From positions 1 to 52,669 of the forward strand of contig DASRIA010000073.1 in assembly GCA_035650255.1 (NCBI GenBank): DNA of 52,669 nt. Direction: 5' to 3'. Numbering within the stretch: position 1 is the stretch's first letter; each line of letters starts with the position of its first letter. This stretch comes from DASRIA01 sp035650255. GTDB taxonomy: Bacteria > Actinomycetota > Thermoleophilia > Solirubrobacterales > JBBDJG01. The notes below the pieces were generated by a model. It was not told where the DNA came from. It searched no databases and saw only the letters and a program-made list of their open reading frames with translations. Made by a program: the position numbers and the translations under genes. Of this stretch, positions 25,355 to 33,708 are shown piece after piece.

Positions 25355-26155
25355 CTAGGACGTTCGGGGGGCGGCGGCCTCGGCCACGACGCCGAGCGAC
25401 TCGGCGTCGGCATGCGCGAGCGCGCGCACGACGACGTGGTCGAGCGCGTCGTACTCGGCGAGCCGCGGTGCCACGTCGGCCGGGTCACGCGCGGCGACGC
25501 CGACGGTCCCTGCGGGCGCGCCCAGCGCCTCGAAGTGGCGGATGTAGCCCTGATGGAGTTGCCGGTAGAACCCTTCCTCCTTCAGCAGGCGCTGGTCCGC
25601 GTCGTCGCCGACGGCGACGCGCACGTACCCGAACACCGGGGGCGGCTCGCGGCCGGCCTCGGCGGCGCCCTCGTGCACCCGCTCCCGTGCCCAGGCCGCC
25701 TTGTCGGGCGTCATCCAGTTGAGGAAGACGCCGTCGGCCTGGGCCCCCGCCAGCGCGCACATCTTCGGCCCCATCGCGGCGACGACGATCCGCGCCTCGG
25801 GCGGCAGCGCCTCGCGCAGGGAGGCGAGACCTTCACCGACCACGCCCAGCGGGCGCTTCGTGAAGCCGGCGCCGATCCCCAGCCAGAGCCGGTGCGGGGG
25901 GATGCCGACTTCGCTCAGCTTGGCTTTCACGTCGGGCGGCGCGTGCCGGTCCAGCGCCAGCACCGCAACGCCCACGTCGAGCCGCGGCGCGGCCTGGGCG
26001 AACACGGCGCTCGTCTCGAGCCCACTGGCGATGGGAGTGTCGTTGGACCACAGTGACGCGTAGCCGAGCGACTCGCAGCGCTGCGCCACGGCGCGCGCCA
26101 CGTCCGGATCGAGACCGGCCGCGATGCCGAATCCGCGGGGACTGCCGTCAGGCAC
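25355..26155 (-). CDS. LLM-class (luciferase-like) flavin/F420-dependent oxidoreductase
   Basis: A 266-residue TIM-barrel protein of the bacterial luciferase family. Seen are the N-terminal RGFGIAAGLDPDVARAVAQRCESLGYASLWSND (described here as the typical first two strands), RLDVGVAVLALDRH, HRLWLGIGAGF, IVVAAMGPKMCALAGAQADGVFLNW and a C-terminal helix. In actinobacteria most such proteins use F420, but the cofactor cannot be read directly. The GTG at 26155 overlaps the stop of the rlmD-like gene by 8 nt, so it is the second gene of a two-gene operon. Confidence 0.85.
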   Translation of the reverse strand: MPDGSPRGFGIAAGLDPDVARAVAQRCESLGYASLWSNDTPIASGLETSAVFAQAAPRLDVGVAVLALDRHAPPDVKAKLSEVGIPPHRLWLGIGAGFTKRPLGVVGEGLASLREALPPEARIVVAAMGPKMCALAGAQADGVFLNWMTPDKAAWARERVHEGAAEAGREPPPVFGYVRVAVGDDADQRLLKEEGFYRQLHQGYIRHFEALGAPAGTVGVAARDPADVAPRLAEYDALDHVVVRALAHADAESLGVVAEAAAPRTS

Positions 26156-27593
26156 CGGAGTCTTCGCGCTCGATCAGGGCCACGCATTCGATATGCGGGG
26201 TGTGCGGGAACATGTCCACGGCGCGCACCTTAACGAGGCGATATCCCTCGGCGGCCATCTGCGCGGCGTTCGGTGCGAGTGTCGTCGGGTTGCACGAGAC
26301 ATAGACCACGCGCCGGGGCCGCACCTCGAGCAGGCGGTGGACCATCTTCTTCGACAGCCCGGCGCGCGGCGGATCGACGACCACGACGTCGGGGCGCGGC
26401 GCGCGCTCGGCCAGCGGGCGCAGCGCGTCGCGGACGTCACCGGCGAAGAAGTGCGCGTGCTCGACCTCGTTCAGCTCGGCGTTGCGGATCGCGTCGGCGA
26501 CCGCCTCCTCGGAGATCTCGACCGCCCACAGCTCCCCGGCCCGCAGCGCCAGCGTCAGGCTCAGCGTGCCGATGCCGCAGAAGAGGTCGTAGACGCGCTC
26601 GGTCCCGGTCAGCGCTGCGTACTCCGCGGCGAGACCGTACAGCCGCTCGGCCATCTCGGTGTTGGTCTGGAAGAAGGCCTCGGAGGAGATGCTGAATTCG
26701 AGGTCGCCGAGCCGCTCGCGGAACCGCTCCTCGCCGGTCACGACCTCGGTCACGCCGCCCTGCGTGCTGCCGGCCGGCCCCTCGAGCCGGCTCCACAGGA
26801 AGCTCGCTCCGGGAAAGCTCGCGCGCAGGTCGTCGGCGAGCGCATCGACTTCGAAGTCCCCGGCCGACGTGACGAGCCGCACCTGCAGGTCGCCGGTGTT
26901 GCGTCCTTCGCGCACGACCAGGTTGCGCAACAGTCCGTCCTGTGCGCGGCGGTCGTAGGCACTCAGCCCTTGGGCGGCGCACCAGTCGCGCACGGCGTTG
27001 CGGACCGCGTTGCTGCGCTCCGAGGCGAGCATGCAGTCGCGCGCATCGTTCACGGTGTCCCAGCGGCCGCGCGCGTGGAACCCGAGCTTCAGCCGCCCCG
27101 CGGTAGACCCGCCCGCCGGCTCGCCGGCGGGCGGCCCGAATGTGTACTCCATCTTGTTGCGGTAGCGCCAGGGATCGACAGCCGGCACGATCGGCTCCAT
27201 CTCGAAGTCTTCGAATCCTCCGATCCGCCGCAGCGCGTCCTCGGCCAGCTCGTGCTTGTACTGGAGCTGGCGCTCGTAGCGCAGCGGCTGCCAGGGCGAG
27301 CCCGGGCACTCGCCGCCCTCGTGGTCGCAGCGGATCGGACCGCGATCCGGGCTCGGATCGAGGACCTCGACGGCGCGGGCGTTGGCGAAGTCGCGCTTCG
27401 CTCTCGTGACCTCGGCCCTGACGCGCTCGCCGGGAAAGGCCCCCTCGACGAACACGACGTACCGGTCGCGGCGCGCCACGCCTGCGCCGCCGTGCGCCAG
27501 CCGCTCCACGACCAGCTCGAGCACCTCGCCGCGGCGGGGACGCTCGGCGCGCTTGGTGGTCGCTGCGGCAGGTGGGCCGGTCGGAGTGGGCAT
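26148..27593 (-). CDS. 23S rRNA (uracil-5-)-methyltransferase, RlmD/RumA family
   Basis: A class RNA m5U methyltransferase of 481 residues. The N-terminal TRAM domain (about 20-78) has LAHGGAGVAR and GERVRAEV. The Fe-S region has C89, C96 and C187, but the position expected to be the third clustered cysteine reads Ser (GECPGS), so the cluster ligand set looks incomplete. SAM-binding and catalytic motifs are clear: FFQTNTEMAERLYG, VYDLFCGIGTLSL, VVVDPPRAGL and YVSCNPTTLAPNA with the nucleophilic Cys. Whether the target is U1939 or another uridine (or tRNA U54) is not decidable. It is followed by the overlapping LLM gene. Confidence 0.88.
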   Translation of the reverse strand: MPTPTGPPAAATTKRAERPRRGEVLELVVERLAHGGAGVARRDRYVVFVEGAFPGERVRAEVTRAKRDFANARAVEVLDPSPDRGPIRCDHEGGECPGSPWQPLRYERQLQYKHELAEDALRRIGGFEDFEMEPIVPAVDPWRYRNKMEYTFGPPAGEPAGGSTAGRLKLGFHARGRWDTVNDARDCMLASERSNAVRNAVRDWCAAQGLSAYDRRAQDGLLRNLVVREGRNTGDLQVRLVTSAGDFEVDALADDLRASFPGASFLWSRLEGPAGSTQGGVTEVVTGEERFRERLGDLEFSISSEAFFQTNTEMAERLYGLAAEYAALTGTERVYDLFCGIGTLSLTLALRAGELWAVEISEEAVADAIRNAELNEVEHAHFFAGDVRDALRPLAERAPRPDVVVVDPPRAGLSKKMVHRLLEVRPRRVVYVSCNPTTLAPNAAQMAAEGYRLVKVRAVDMFPHTPHIECVALIEREDSGA

Positions 27594-27607
27594 CCCCGTA
27601 TCCTGGC

Positions 27608-29092
27608 ATGCCCTTGGCGCTCGACCTGGACACTTACGCCCGCGACTGCGAGCGGTTCGTCAGCGAGCTGGACCGCGAGTACTACCTGCACTTCGCCGGG
27701 CACAAGGAGGAGTTCGAGATCGAGCAGATCTACGAGCAGCACGCCAGCCTGTTCGAGCGCGGCGTGATCGCGGGCCTGCAGGAGCGGCTCGGCGCAGGGA
27801 CCGGGGAAGAGGCGCGGCGGGTCCGTTATCTGCTCGAGCTGGCGGTCGGCGGACTGCTGGGCCGCGAGACCAAGCGCGAGGAGGCGGAGCTCGCCGAGCG
27901 CGAGGCGGCCCTCGAGATCCAGGTGAACGGCGACCGGCTGCCCTACCGCCAGAGCGCCGTCACGCAGGCCAACGAGACGGACCCGGAGCGGCGCGCCGCG
28001 ATCGAGGCGGCCCGGCTCGACGCGCTGGACCGTGAGCTGAATCCCCTGCACCTGCGCGCCCTGGAGCGCGCGCACGAGCTGGCGGGCGAGCTCGGCTGGA
28101 GCAGCTACCGCGACATGTATGCGGACCTCAAGCAGATCGACCTGCAGGCGCTCGAGCGCCAGACGCGCGCGTTTCTGGATGCGTCGGCCGACACTTATGC
28201 CGCGCGGGTCGATCCTCACCTGCGCAACCAGGTGGGCATCGGCCTGACAGAGCTCCGCCGCTCCGACCTGCCGTACTTCTTCCGGGCGCCGGGCTTCGAC
28301 GACCTGTTTCCCGCTGAGCGGCTGATCGAGGCGCTGGAGCAGACGCTGTCGGGACTCGGCATCTCACTCGACGAGCAGCGCAACGTGGTGCTCGACACGG
28401 AGCAGCGGCCGCTGAAGAGCCCGCGGGCGTTCTGCGCGCCGGTGCACGTACCCGGCGAGGTGTATCTCGTGATCCCCCGCCAGGGTGGCCGCGACGACTA
28501 TGCGGCCCTGTTCCACGAGGCCGGACACACGGAGCACTACGCGCACGTCGATGCGTCGATGCCGTTCGAGTACCGGCACCTCGGCGACAACTCGGTCACC
28601 GAGGGCTTTGCCTTCCTGCTGGAGCACCTGACCGAGGACCCGGCCTGGCTGGCCGCGACGCTGGGGGTGACCGACGCCGAGGAGTACGACGGCTACGTGC
28701 GGGCCAGCAAGCTGATCTTCCTGAACCGGTATGCGGCAAAGCTGGCTTACGAGCTCGAGCTCCACGGCGGGGAGCGAGACCTGTCGGAGATGCCCGGCAT
28801 CTACGCCGGGATGCTGGATGCCGCGCTCGCGATCGACTGGCCGGCACGCACCTGGCTGTCCGACGTGGACCCCGGGTTCTACGTCGCCAACTACCTGCGC
28901 GCGTGGGCGTTCGAGACGCGTCTGCGCAAGCTGCTGCGCGAGCGCTTCGGCCGGGAGTGGTTCACCCAGCCGGAGGCCGGCGACCTGCTGCGCGGGATCT
29001 GGAGTGAGGGCCAGCGCCTCGACGCGGACGAGCTGCTCGCGCAGGCCACCGGCGAACGGATCGACTTCGCCGTGATGCTGGACGAAGTCTGA
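27608..29092 (+). CDS. M3-like zinc metallopeptidase (oligopeptidase F/thimet-like)
   Basis: A 494-residue, mainly helical protein with the gluzincin motif FHEAGHTEHYAH (HEXXH) and a downstream VTEGFAFLLEHL supplying the third zinc ligand Glu. The arrangement is that of cytosolic M3-type oligopeptidases. The protein is shorter than OpdA/PepF (about 600-680 aa), with a divergent helical N-terminal half rich in Glu and Arg. The family-like start is ATG 27608; an ATG-like start at 27572 would overlap the divergent rlmD gene. The 3' end lies 1 nt from the stop of the convergent phasin-like gene. Confidence 0.78.
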   Translation: MPLALDLDTYARDCERFVSELDREYYLHFAGHKEEFEIEQIYEQHASLFERGVIAGLQERLGAGTGEEARRVRYLLELAVGGLLGRETKREEAELAEREAALEIQVNGDRLPYRQSAVTQANETDPERRAAIEAARLDALDRELNPLHLRALERAHELAGELGWSSYRDMYADLKQIDLQALERQTRAFLDASADTYAARVDPHLRNQVGIGLTELRRSDLPYFFRAPGFDDLFPAERLIEALEQTLSGLGISLDEQRNVVLDTEQRPLKSPRAFCAPVHVPGEVYLVIPRQGGRDDYAALFHEAGHTEHYAHVDASMPFEYRHLGDNSVTEGFAFLLEHLTEDPAWLAATLGVTDAEEYDGYVRASKLIFLNRYAAKLAYELELHGGERDLSEMPGIYAGMLDAALAIDWPARTWLSDVDPGFYVANYLRAWAFETRLRKLLRERFGREWFTQPEAGDLLRGIWSEGQRLDADELLAQATGERIDFAVMLDEV

Positions 29093-29093
29093 G

Positions 29094-29621
29094 CTAGCGC
29101 AGCTTGCGGTCGATCTTGTCGAGCACGGTCTTGCGGTTGCCGTGCCGGGCCTCGTAGTCGCGCAGCTTGCGTAGCTCCGCGGGCGTCAGGCCCTCCAGCC
29201 GCTCCTGCACCTGGGCCGCGTTCAGGTCGTCGTAACCCGGGATCGGCTGCGCGCCGCCGCCGGCCGCGGGCGTGTCGAGCGCGTCGCCGCGGCCGCCCAG
29301 CATCCGCTCGATGTCCGACAGCAGGTCATCGGTCGCGCGGGCGCTGCGCGACAGCAGGGTCTGGATCAGCTCCTGCGCGTCTGCGCGGGTCATGCGGCCG
29401 CGCGCGACGGCGTCGTCCAGCGCCTCCTCGATGTGGCGGCGCGTGAGCAGCACCGCGCTGACGGGCGACTTCACGCCTCGCACGAGCGTGTCCCGCACGG
29501 CGGACACGCGGCCCGCCGATTCGTCGGTCGTGGTGCCCGGCGTCGCGGTGCGACGCTTGCGGACACGGGAGCCGGGCGCTCGGCCGCCGGCTGACCTTGC
29601 ACTGCGTGCCATCGCGCTCAC
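29094..29621 (-). CDS. Phasin-like / helical coiled protein of unknown function
   Basis: A 175-residue basic protein. The N-terminal 35 residues are disordered and Arg/Ser/Thr-rich. The middle is helical and amphipathic (HIEEALDDAVARGRMTRADAQELIQTLL), as in polyhydroxyalkanoate granule phasins and PhaI-like proteins. The C-terminal block, IPGYDDLNAAQVQERL followed by LTPAELRKLRDYEARHG and RKTVLDKIDRKL, occurs as a stand-alone conserved unit in related actinobacteria. There are no membrane segments. The start is GTG 29621 or ATG 29612. No PHA synthase is in the window, so granule binding is only a possibility. Confidence 0.6.
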   Translation of the reverse strand: MSAMARSARSAGGRAPGSRVRKRRTATPGTTTDESAGRVSAVRDTLVRGVKSPVSAVLLTRRHIEEALDDAVARGRMTRADAQELIQTLLSRSARATDDLLSDIERMLGGRGDALDTPAAGGGAQPIPGYDDLNAAQVQERLEGLTPAELRKLRDYEARHGNRKTVLDKIDRKLR

Positions 29622-29624
29622 AAG

Positions 29625-30473
29625 CTATCGCACCCCAAAGGTTGCCTCGACCGGCGCGTGGTCGGACAGCCGCAGGCGCCGGATTCCCAGGCCGGTCGAA
29701 ACCTCGAGCTCTCGCCGTGCGGGCGGCCAGGGAGCAGATGGCCGGACGACCTCCAGGCCGCGCGCCAGTAGGTGATCGAGCGAGTTGGCGCCGGTGGGCG
29801 GGCCGAGGCCGCGGTCGCGCTGCAAGATCTCGAACACGTCCGTCGTCCGTGGCCGCAGGTTGAGGTCGCCGCCCACGATCAACGGCGTCGCGGCGCCGGC
29901 CCACCGCACCGCGATCTCGCACGCATACATGGCCTCGCGCTCCGCGTGTGATCGCGAACCCGCCGTCAAATGGAGGTTGGCGACGCAGAGACGTAGTCCG
30001 CTGCCGTGCAACCGCACGAACGACATGCGACGCCGCTCGCGCAGGCCGCGTCCCGGCAGGGGATTCACCAAGAGCGCCCGCGGCGCGTCCGCGATCTGCC
30101 ACGGCGGCCGCACCAGCGTGATGTTGGAGCCGCCCTCCCACGAGCCCATCAGGTCAGGGTTCCACCGCGCCAGCCGCGCGCGGATCGGGCCGAGCAGGTT
30201 CCTCGACGTGAGCGCGACGTACGACGCCGCGCCGGCCGCGCGGGCGAGCGCGGCGTCCCAGTAGGGCGGCGCCTCCTGGAGCAGGCACACGTCCCAGTCG
30301 GCGCCCGCGATCACGGCGGCGAACTCGTCCTGCAGCGCCCGGTTGACCTGGACGTGCGTCGCGTCGTGCTCGTCGCGGCGCAGGATCCTCGATTGCAGCG
30401 TGTGGAGCGCCGCGTTCGGCGGTGCGTCGCGCCCATGGAAGAGGTTCCACGTCAGAACCGTCAGTTCTTGCAA
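29625..30473 (-). CDS. Endonuclease/exonuclease/phosphatase (EEP) family protein
   Basis: A 282-residue metal-dependent phosphodiesterase-fold protein. It has LTVLTWNLFHGRD (metal-binding Asn), DVCLLQEAPPYWD (Glu ligand), RLCVANLHLTAG, LIVGGDLNLRP (Asp and Asn) and the C-terminal RLSDHAPVEATF (His). All EEP catalytic positions are present. There is no signal peptide. Substrate is unknown (nucleic acid, sphingolipid or inositol phosphate headgroups are all possible in this fold). The start is TTG 30473 with GGAGG 9 nt upstream; only 14 nt separate it from the divergent argF start. Confidence 0.82.
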   Translation of the reverse strand: MQELTVLTWNLFHGRDAPPNAALHTLQSRILRRDEHDATHVQVNRALQDEFAAVIAGADWDVCLLQEAPPYWDAALARAAGAASYVALTSRNLLGPIRARLARWNPDLMGSWEGGSNITLVRPPWQIADAPRALLVNPLPGRGLRERRRMSFVRLHGSGLRLCVANLHLTAGSRSHAEREAMYACEIAVRWAGAATPLIVGGDLNLRPRTTDVFEILQRDRGLGPPTGANSLDHLLARGLEVVRPSAPWPPARRELEVSTGLGIRRLRLSDHAPVEATFGVR

Positions 30474-30475
30474 CC

Positions 30476-30481
30476 TACAAT
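30476..30481 (+). promoter_or_regulatory. Candidate -10 box for leaderless argF
   Basis: TACAAT, close to consensus, lies 6 nt before the argF GTG, placing +1 at or one base from the start codon. It sits in the 14-bp divergent gap, which has no room for a leader on the plus strand. Confidence 0.55.
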
Positions 30482-30487
30482 CCCTCC

Positions 30488-31387
30488 GTGAGCCCTCCGC
30501 ACCACTTCATCACCGGCACCGAGCTTAAGGCCGCCGAGCTGAACGCCCTGCTGCGCCGCGCGCTGGAGGTGAAGGCGGCGCCGCGAAACGGCACCGAGCC
30601 GCTGCACGGCCGCAACGTAGCGCTCCTGTTCGAGAAGCCGTCGACCCGCACGCGCGTCTCGTTCCAGGTCGGCATCCAGCAGATGGGCGGCCACGCGCTG
30701 CTGATGCGCAGCGAGGAGCTCCAGCTGGCGCGCGGGGAGTCGGTGCGCGATACAGCGCTGGTGCTGTCCCGCTACGTCGACGCGATCGTGGTGCGGCACG
30801 GGGAGCACGCCGTGATCGAGGAGCTGGCACGGTACGCGGACATCCCGGTCGTGAACGCGCTCACGCCCGTGCACCATCCCTGCCAGGCGCTCGCCGACCT
30901 GCTCACCCTGCAGGAGCGCTTCGGCCGGCTCGAGGGCCTGCGGGTGGCCTACGTCGGTGACGGCAACAACGTCCTCCAGTCGCTGATGCTGGTCGGTGCG
31001 CAGGCGGGCGTGCAGGTGGTCGCCGCGACCCCGCCGGAGCTGCGGCCCGACCCGGCGCTCGTCTCGCAGGCGGGCGATCTCGCGAACGTGGTCGACGACC
31101 CGCGCGAGGCGGCAGCGGGCGCCCACGCGCTCTACACCGACGTGTGGGTGAGCATGGGCGACGAGCAGGACGCGCGCCGGCGGCGCGAGTTGCTGACGCC
31201 CTACCGGCTCGACGCCGACCTGCTCTCGCACGCGCGCGACGACGCGATCGTGATGCACTGCCTGCCCGCGCATCCGGGCGAGGAGATCACCGAGGACCTC
31301 CTGTACGGCGACCGCTCCGCGGTGTGGGACCAGGCCGAGAACCGGCTGCACGCGCAGAAGGCGTTGATGGAGCTGCTGCTGGCCTAG
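30488..31387 (+). CDS. argF: Ornithine carbamoyltransferase
   Basis: OTCase makes citrulline from ornithine and carbamoyl phosphate in arginine synthesis. The 299-residue protein shows the carbamoyl-phosphate loop FEKPSTRTRVSFQ, MRSEELQLARGES, NALTPVHHPCQALADLLTL (HPCQ), VAYVGDGNNVLQSL, and the ornithine motif VMHCLPAHPGEEI. The start is GTG 30488, dictated by family length and the TACAAT box; earlier in-frame codons overlap the divergent gene. It stands alone, without other arg genes. The last bases CTAG are shared with the stop of the convergent ferric-reductase-like gene. Confidence 0.95.
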   Translation: MSPPHHFITGTELKAAELNALLRRALEVKAAPRNGTEPLHGRNVALLFEKPSTRTRVSFQVGIQQMGGHALLMRSEELQLARGESVRDTALVLSRYVDAIVVRHGEHAVIEELARYADIPVVNALTPVHHPCQALADLLTLQERFGRLEGLRVAYVGDGNNVLQSLMLVGAQAGVQVVAATPPELRPDPALVSQAGDLANVVDDPREAAAGAHALYTDVWVSMGDEQDARRRRELLTPYRLDADLLSHARDDAIVMHCLPAHPGEEITEDLLYGDRSAVWDQAENRLHAQKALMELLLA

Positions 31388-31992
31388 GAGGCGGCCTCGG
31401 CGGGAGCCGCGCTCGGCGCGGGACGCCGCTCCGGCTGCTTGCGTGCCTTGCGCTCCGCGGGCAGCATCCGGAACACGGTCAGGAACAGGATCGGCATCGC
31501 GGTCGCGAGCACGATGTAGGCGAGCCAGAACGAGCGCACGTCGCTGCCCGACCCGAGCGTGTGCGCGATCGACATCACCCACACGGCCAGGGTCCAGCGG
31601 TGCAGCCAGCGCCAGGTCTGCGCGCCGATCCACCTGCGCACGTAGAAGCTCAAGCCCACGAGCGCCGCGAGCCAGCCGCCGAGGATGCCGATGCCCGTCC
31701 ACACCGGTTGGGCGGCCATCGCGAAGGGCAGCGCGATCCCGGCCAGGCCGGGGTTCAGGTATGGGTCGCCGAGCAGCATCAGCCCGTGCCCGGCGATCGT
31801 CACGAGGCCGGCCAGCGCGAGCGCCTCGTGCAGTCGCTTGAAGCGGGCCGGCGCTCCCGGTGTGCGCGAGGCGCGGCCCGACAGTGCCAGCCCGAGCCCC
31901 ACCGACAGGGAGATCAACACCAGCGCGGCGACGCCCAGCCCGCGGCTCGCGAGCCAGAAGAAGTGCTGCGACGGGTCGGTGTACGTGTTCAC
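31384..31992 (-). CDS. Ferric reductase-like transmembrane (heme b) protein
   Basis: A 202-residue protein with about six membrane helices and the FRD/MsrQ-like pattern. Putative heme-ligand histidines are in FKRLHEALALAG, TIAGHGLMLLG, WLHRWTLAVW and SIAHTLGSGSD. No FAD/NAD domain is attached, so electrons must come from a partner. The GTG at 31992 overlaps the apbE stop as GTGA, so it is made with the flavin transferase ApbE; a flavinylated partner protein would be expected. The C-terminus is a basic Ala/Pro-rich tail. Confidence 0.82.
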   Translation of the reverse strand: MNTYTDPSQHFFWLASRGLGVAALVLISLSVGLGLALSGRASRTPGAPARFKRLHEALALAGLVTIAGHGLMLLGDPYLNPGLAGIALPFAMAAQPVWTGIGILGGWLAALVGLSFYVRRWIGAQTWRWLHRWTLAVWVMSIAHTLGSGSDVRSFWLAYIVLATAMPILFLTVFRMLPAERKARKQPERRPAPSAAPAEAAS

Positions 31993-32921
31993 GCCGCCAC
32001 CGCCGCGCGAGCCGCCGGCCGGGCGAGGTACACCTCGCCGTCGTCGAGCACCAGCACGCCTCCGCGCGGCGCCAGGACCTGCATGCCACGCTCGGGCCCC
32101 GACAGCAGGGCCGCCTTCGCAAGCGCCTCGGCTTCGAGCCCCGTCGGCGCGAGCGCCGTCGCCTGGATCACGCCGGTCCATGCCGGGCGGCCTGTGGCGG
32201 GATCGATCAGGTGGTGGCCGAAGGCGCCCCGGCGCTCCCACACGCGCCGTGCGATCCCGCTGGTCGCCACCGCCCCGCCGGCGATCGCGAAGCTGTGTGC
32301 GCTGCCGCCCGTGAGCGGGTGCTCGACCTCCACGACTCGCTCCACGCCGCCCGTCCCACCGATGCGGACGTCTCCGCCCAGGTCCACCGCGAAGGCGTGC
32401 TGGCCGGCGAGCAGCGCGGCGCACATGTCCGCCGCGAACCCCTTGGCGCTGCCGCCCAGGTCGAGCCGCACCCCCGGGGGGCGCGTGATCCGGCCGGCGG
32501 AAACAGAGACCTGCCGCCAGCGCGCCGGGCGCGCGGCCCGCGCCGGGCGGCGGCGGGGTGCGCCGCGCAGCGCCCGGGCAAGCGGCGCGGGCGTACGGCC
32601 CGCCAACGACGACCCGTATCCAGCCGCGACCAGCTCCGGCAGCAGTGTCGGGTCGGCGAGACCGCCGCTGGACTGCGCCGCACGCAGGGCCGCGGCGACC
32701 GCCTGCTCGAGCAGCTGCGAGACGGGCACCGCCCCCCGCGGGTCTGCGTTCAGGCGGCTGAGCTCGCTGGCGGGATGAAAACGCGTCAGGCGGCGGTGCA
32801 CGTCACGCAAGTGGCGCTCGAGCATCGCGACCCGGCGCTCCGCATCCTCGGTCGCCGGCAGCACCAGCAGCCGGGCACCCGTGCCGAACAGGTCGAAGGT
32901 GCGTTCGATCTCGCGGCTCAC
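31989..32921 (-). CDS. apbE: FAD:protein FMN transferase (ApbE-like)
   Basis: ApbE attaches FMN covalently to Thr/Ser of target proteins outside the cytoplasm. The 310-residue protein has the family blocks LTRFHPASELSRLN, GVRLDLGGSAKGFAADMC, AFAVDLGGDVRIGG, HHLIDPATGRPAW and ATALAPTGLEAEALAKAALL. No clear signal peptide is present, which is unusual for ApbE. The GTG at 32921 overlaps the stop of the upstream small membrane protein. It sits between two small anchored proteins and the heme membrane protein. Confidence 0.9.
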   Translation of the reverse strand: MSREIERTFDLFGTGARLLVLPATEDAERRVAMLERHLRDVHRRLTRFHPASELSRLNADPRGAVPVSQLLEQAVAAALRAAQSSGGLADPTLLPELVAAGYGSSLAGRTPAPLARALRGAPRRRPARAARPARWRQVSVSAGRITRPPGVRLDLGGSAKGFAADMCAALLAGQHAFAVDLGGDVRIGGTGGVERVVEVEHPLTGGSAHSFAIAGGAVATSGIARRVWERRGAFGHHLIDPATGRPAWTGVIQATALAPTGLEAEALAKAALLSGPERGMQVLAPRGGVLVLDDGEVYLARPAARAAVAA

Positions 32922-33277
32922 GAGGCCCTCGTCACGACCGGTGCCGGTGCGGGTGCCGGTGCGGCCGCAGGCGGTGCGGCCGGCGCAGGGGCCGGGACGC
33001 CCGCCTGTGCCGCCGCGCGTTGGGCGCGGAGGGCTGCATGCCGCTCCGCCCGCGCGCGGCGCCGGGCACGGGCCGCGGCACGCCGCTGTGCGGCTTCCTG
33101 CGCGGCCTGGGCCCGGGCAGCCTCGAGCTTCGGCCCCAGCACCGGGTCGCCGCCGCGCGCAAGCTGCACGGCGAGGCCGGCGGAGATCGCGAGCGAGCCG
33201 GCGAGCGCGGCGGCCGTCACCTTCATCGTCGTGATCGCGGTCGACGGCTTGGAGGCGCGCTGCGGCGCGTCAGTCAT
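32918..33277 (-). CDS. Small Ala/Arg/Pro-rich membrane-anchored protein
   Basis: A 119-residue protein with one membrane helix (about residues 17-40, VTAAALAGSLAISAGLAVQLA), then an Ala/Arg coiled-coil-like stretch (about 50-90) and a Pro-Ala tail. No catalytic motif or FMN-attachment consensus (D-x3-S/T-GA) is seen. The ATG at 33277 overlaps the upstream gene by 8 nt, and its stop overlaps apbE, so four genes are translationally linked. It may be a scaffold of the redox complex. Confidence 0.6.
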   Translation of the reverse strand: MTDAPQRASKPSTAITTMKVTAAALAGSLAISAGLAVQLARGGDPVLGPKLEAARAQAAQEAAQRRAAARARRRARAERHAALRAQRAAAQAGVPAPAPAAPPAAAPAPAPAPVVTRAS

Positions 33278-33620
33278 CGAGCTCGTCCTCGTCGCCGCCA
33301 CGCCCGCGCCCGCGGCCACGCCCGTGTCCGCTGCCGCCGTCCTCGCCGTGCTCGTCGTCGTCCTCGAACACCGGCGCGGGCTGCGCCGGCGTGACAGGCG
33401 GCGCAGCGACCGGCGCGGCTGCGGTCCGCGCAGGGGCCTGGCGGCGCACGCGCTCGCGCGTCGTGGGCTCCCGGCGCTCCTGCGTGGCTGTCGTCCGGTT
33501 CGCCGCGGAGGCGGCGGGCTCGCGGCTGTCCTGCCGCGCGGCGAGGCCGCCCGCGACCAAGGCCACGAAGAACGCAGCGGTGACCGCGGCGGCGATGCGG
33601 ATGCGAGCGGTGTGCGACAT
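33270..33620 (-). CDS. Small exported protein with Arg-Gly repeat and acidic tail
   Basis: A 116-residue protein with an N-terminal membrane helix or signal anchor (IRIAAAVTAAFFVALVAGGLA), a polar Arg/Thr/Pro-rich middle, then an acidic block, the run GRGRGRGRGG and an acidic end DEDELDD. It is the first gene of the apbE operon, starting at ATG 33620. No family is recognised; its low-complexity nature leaves room for it to be a spacer or metal-binding tail. Confidence 0.55.
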   Translation of the reverse strand: MSHTARIRIAAAVTAAFFVALVAGGLAARQDSREPAASAANRTTATQERREPTTRERVRRQAPARTAAAPVAAPPVTPAQPAPVFEDDDEHGEDGGSGHGRGRGRGRGGDEDELDD

Positions 33621-33698
33621 GCAGACGAGGCTACGGCGCGCATGTCAAGGGCCGGTAAGACCGCGGTTAGCGGACAGTAGGGGCCGGTTAAACGTCCC

Positions 33699-33704
33699 TA
33701 CAAT
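33699..33704 (+). promoter_or_regulatory. Candidate -10 box for the thiamine operon
   Basis: TACAAT lies about 7 nt before the first base of the TPP aptamer, so transcription would start right at the riboswitch. Confidence 0.5.
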
Positions 33705-33708
33705 TGAC

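Noticed and set aside
32918..33643. 241-codon version of the small Ala/Arg-rich protein
   Set aside because: The first 122 codons overlap the upstream exported-protein gene in another frame and are Arg/Ser-rich shadow sequence; ATG 33277 starts a sensible membrane-anchored protein.
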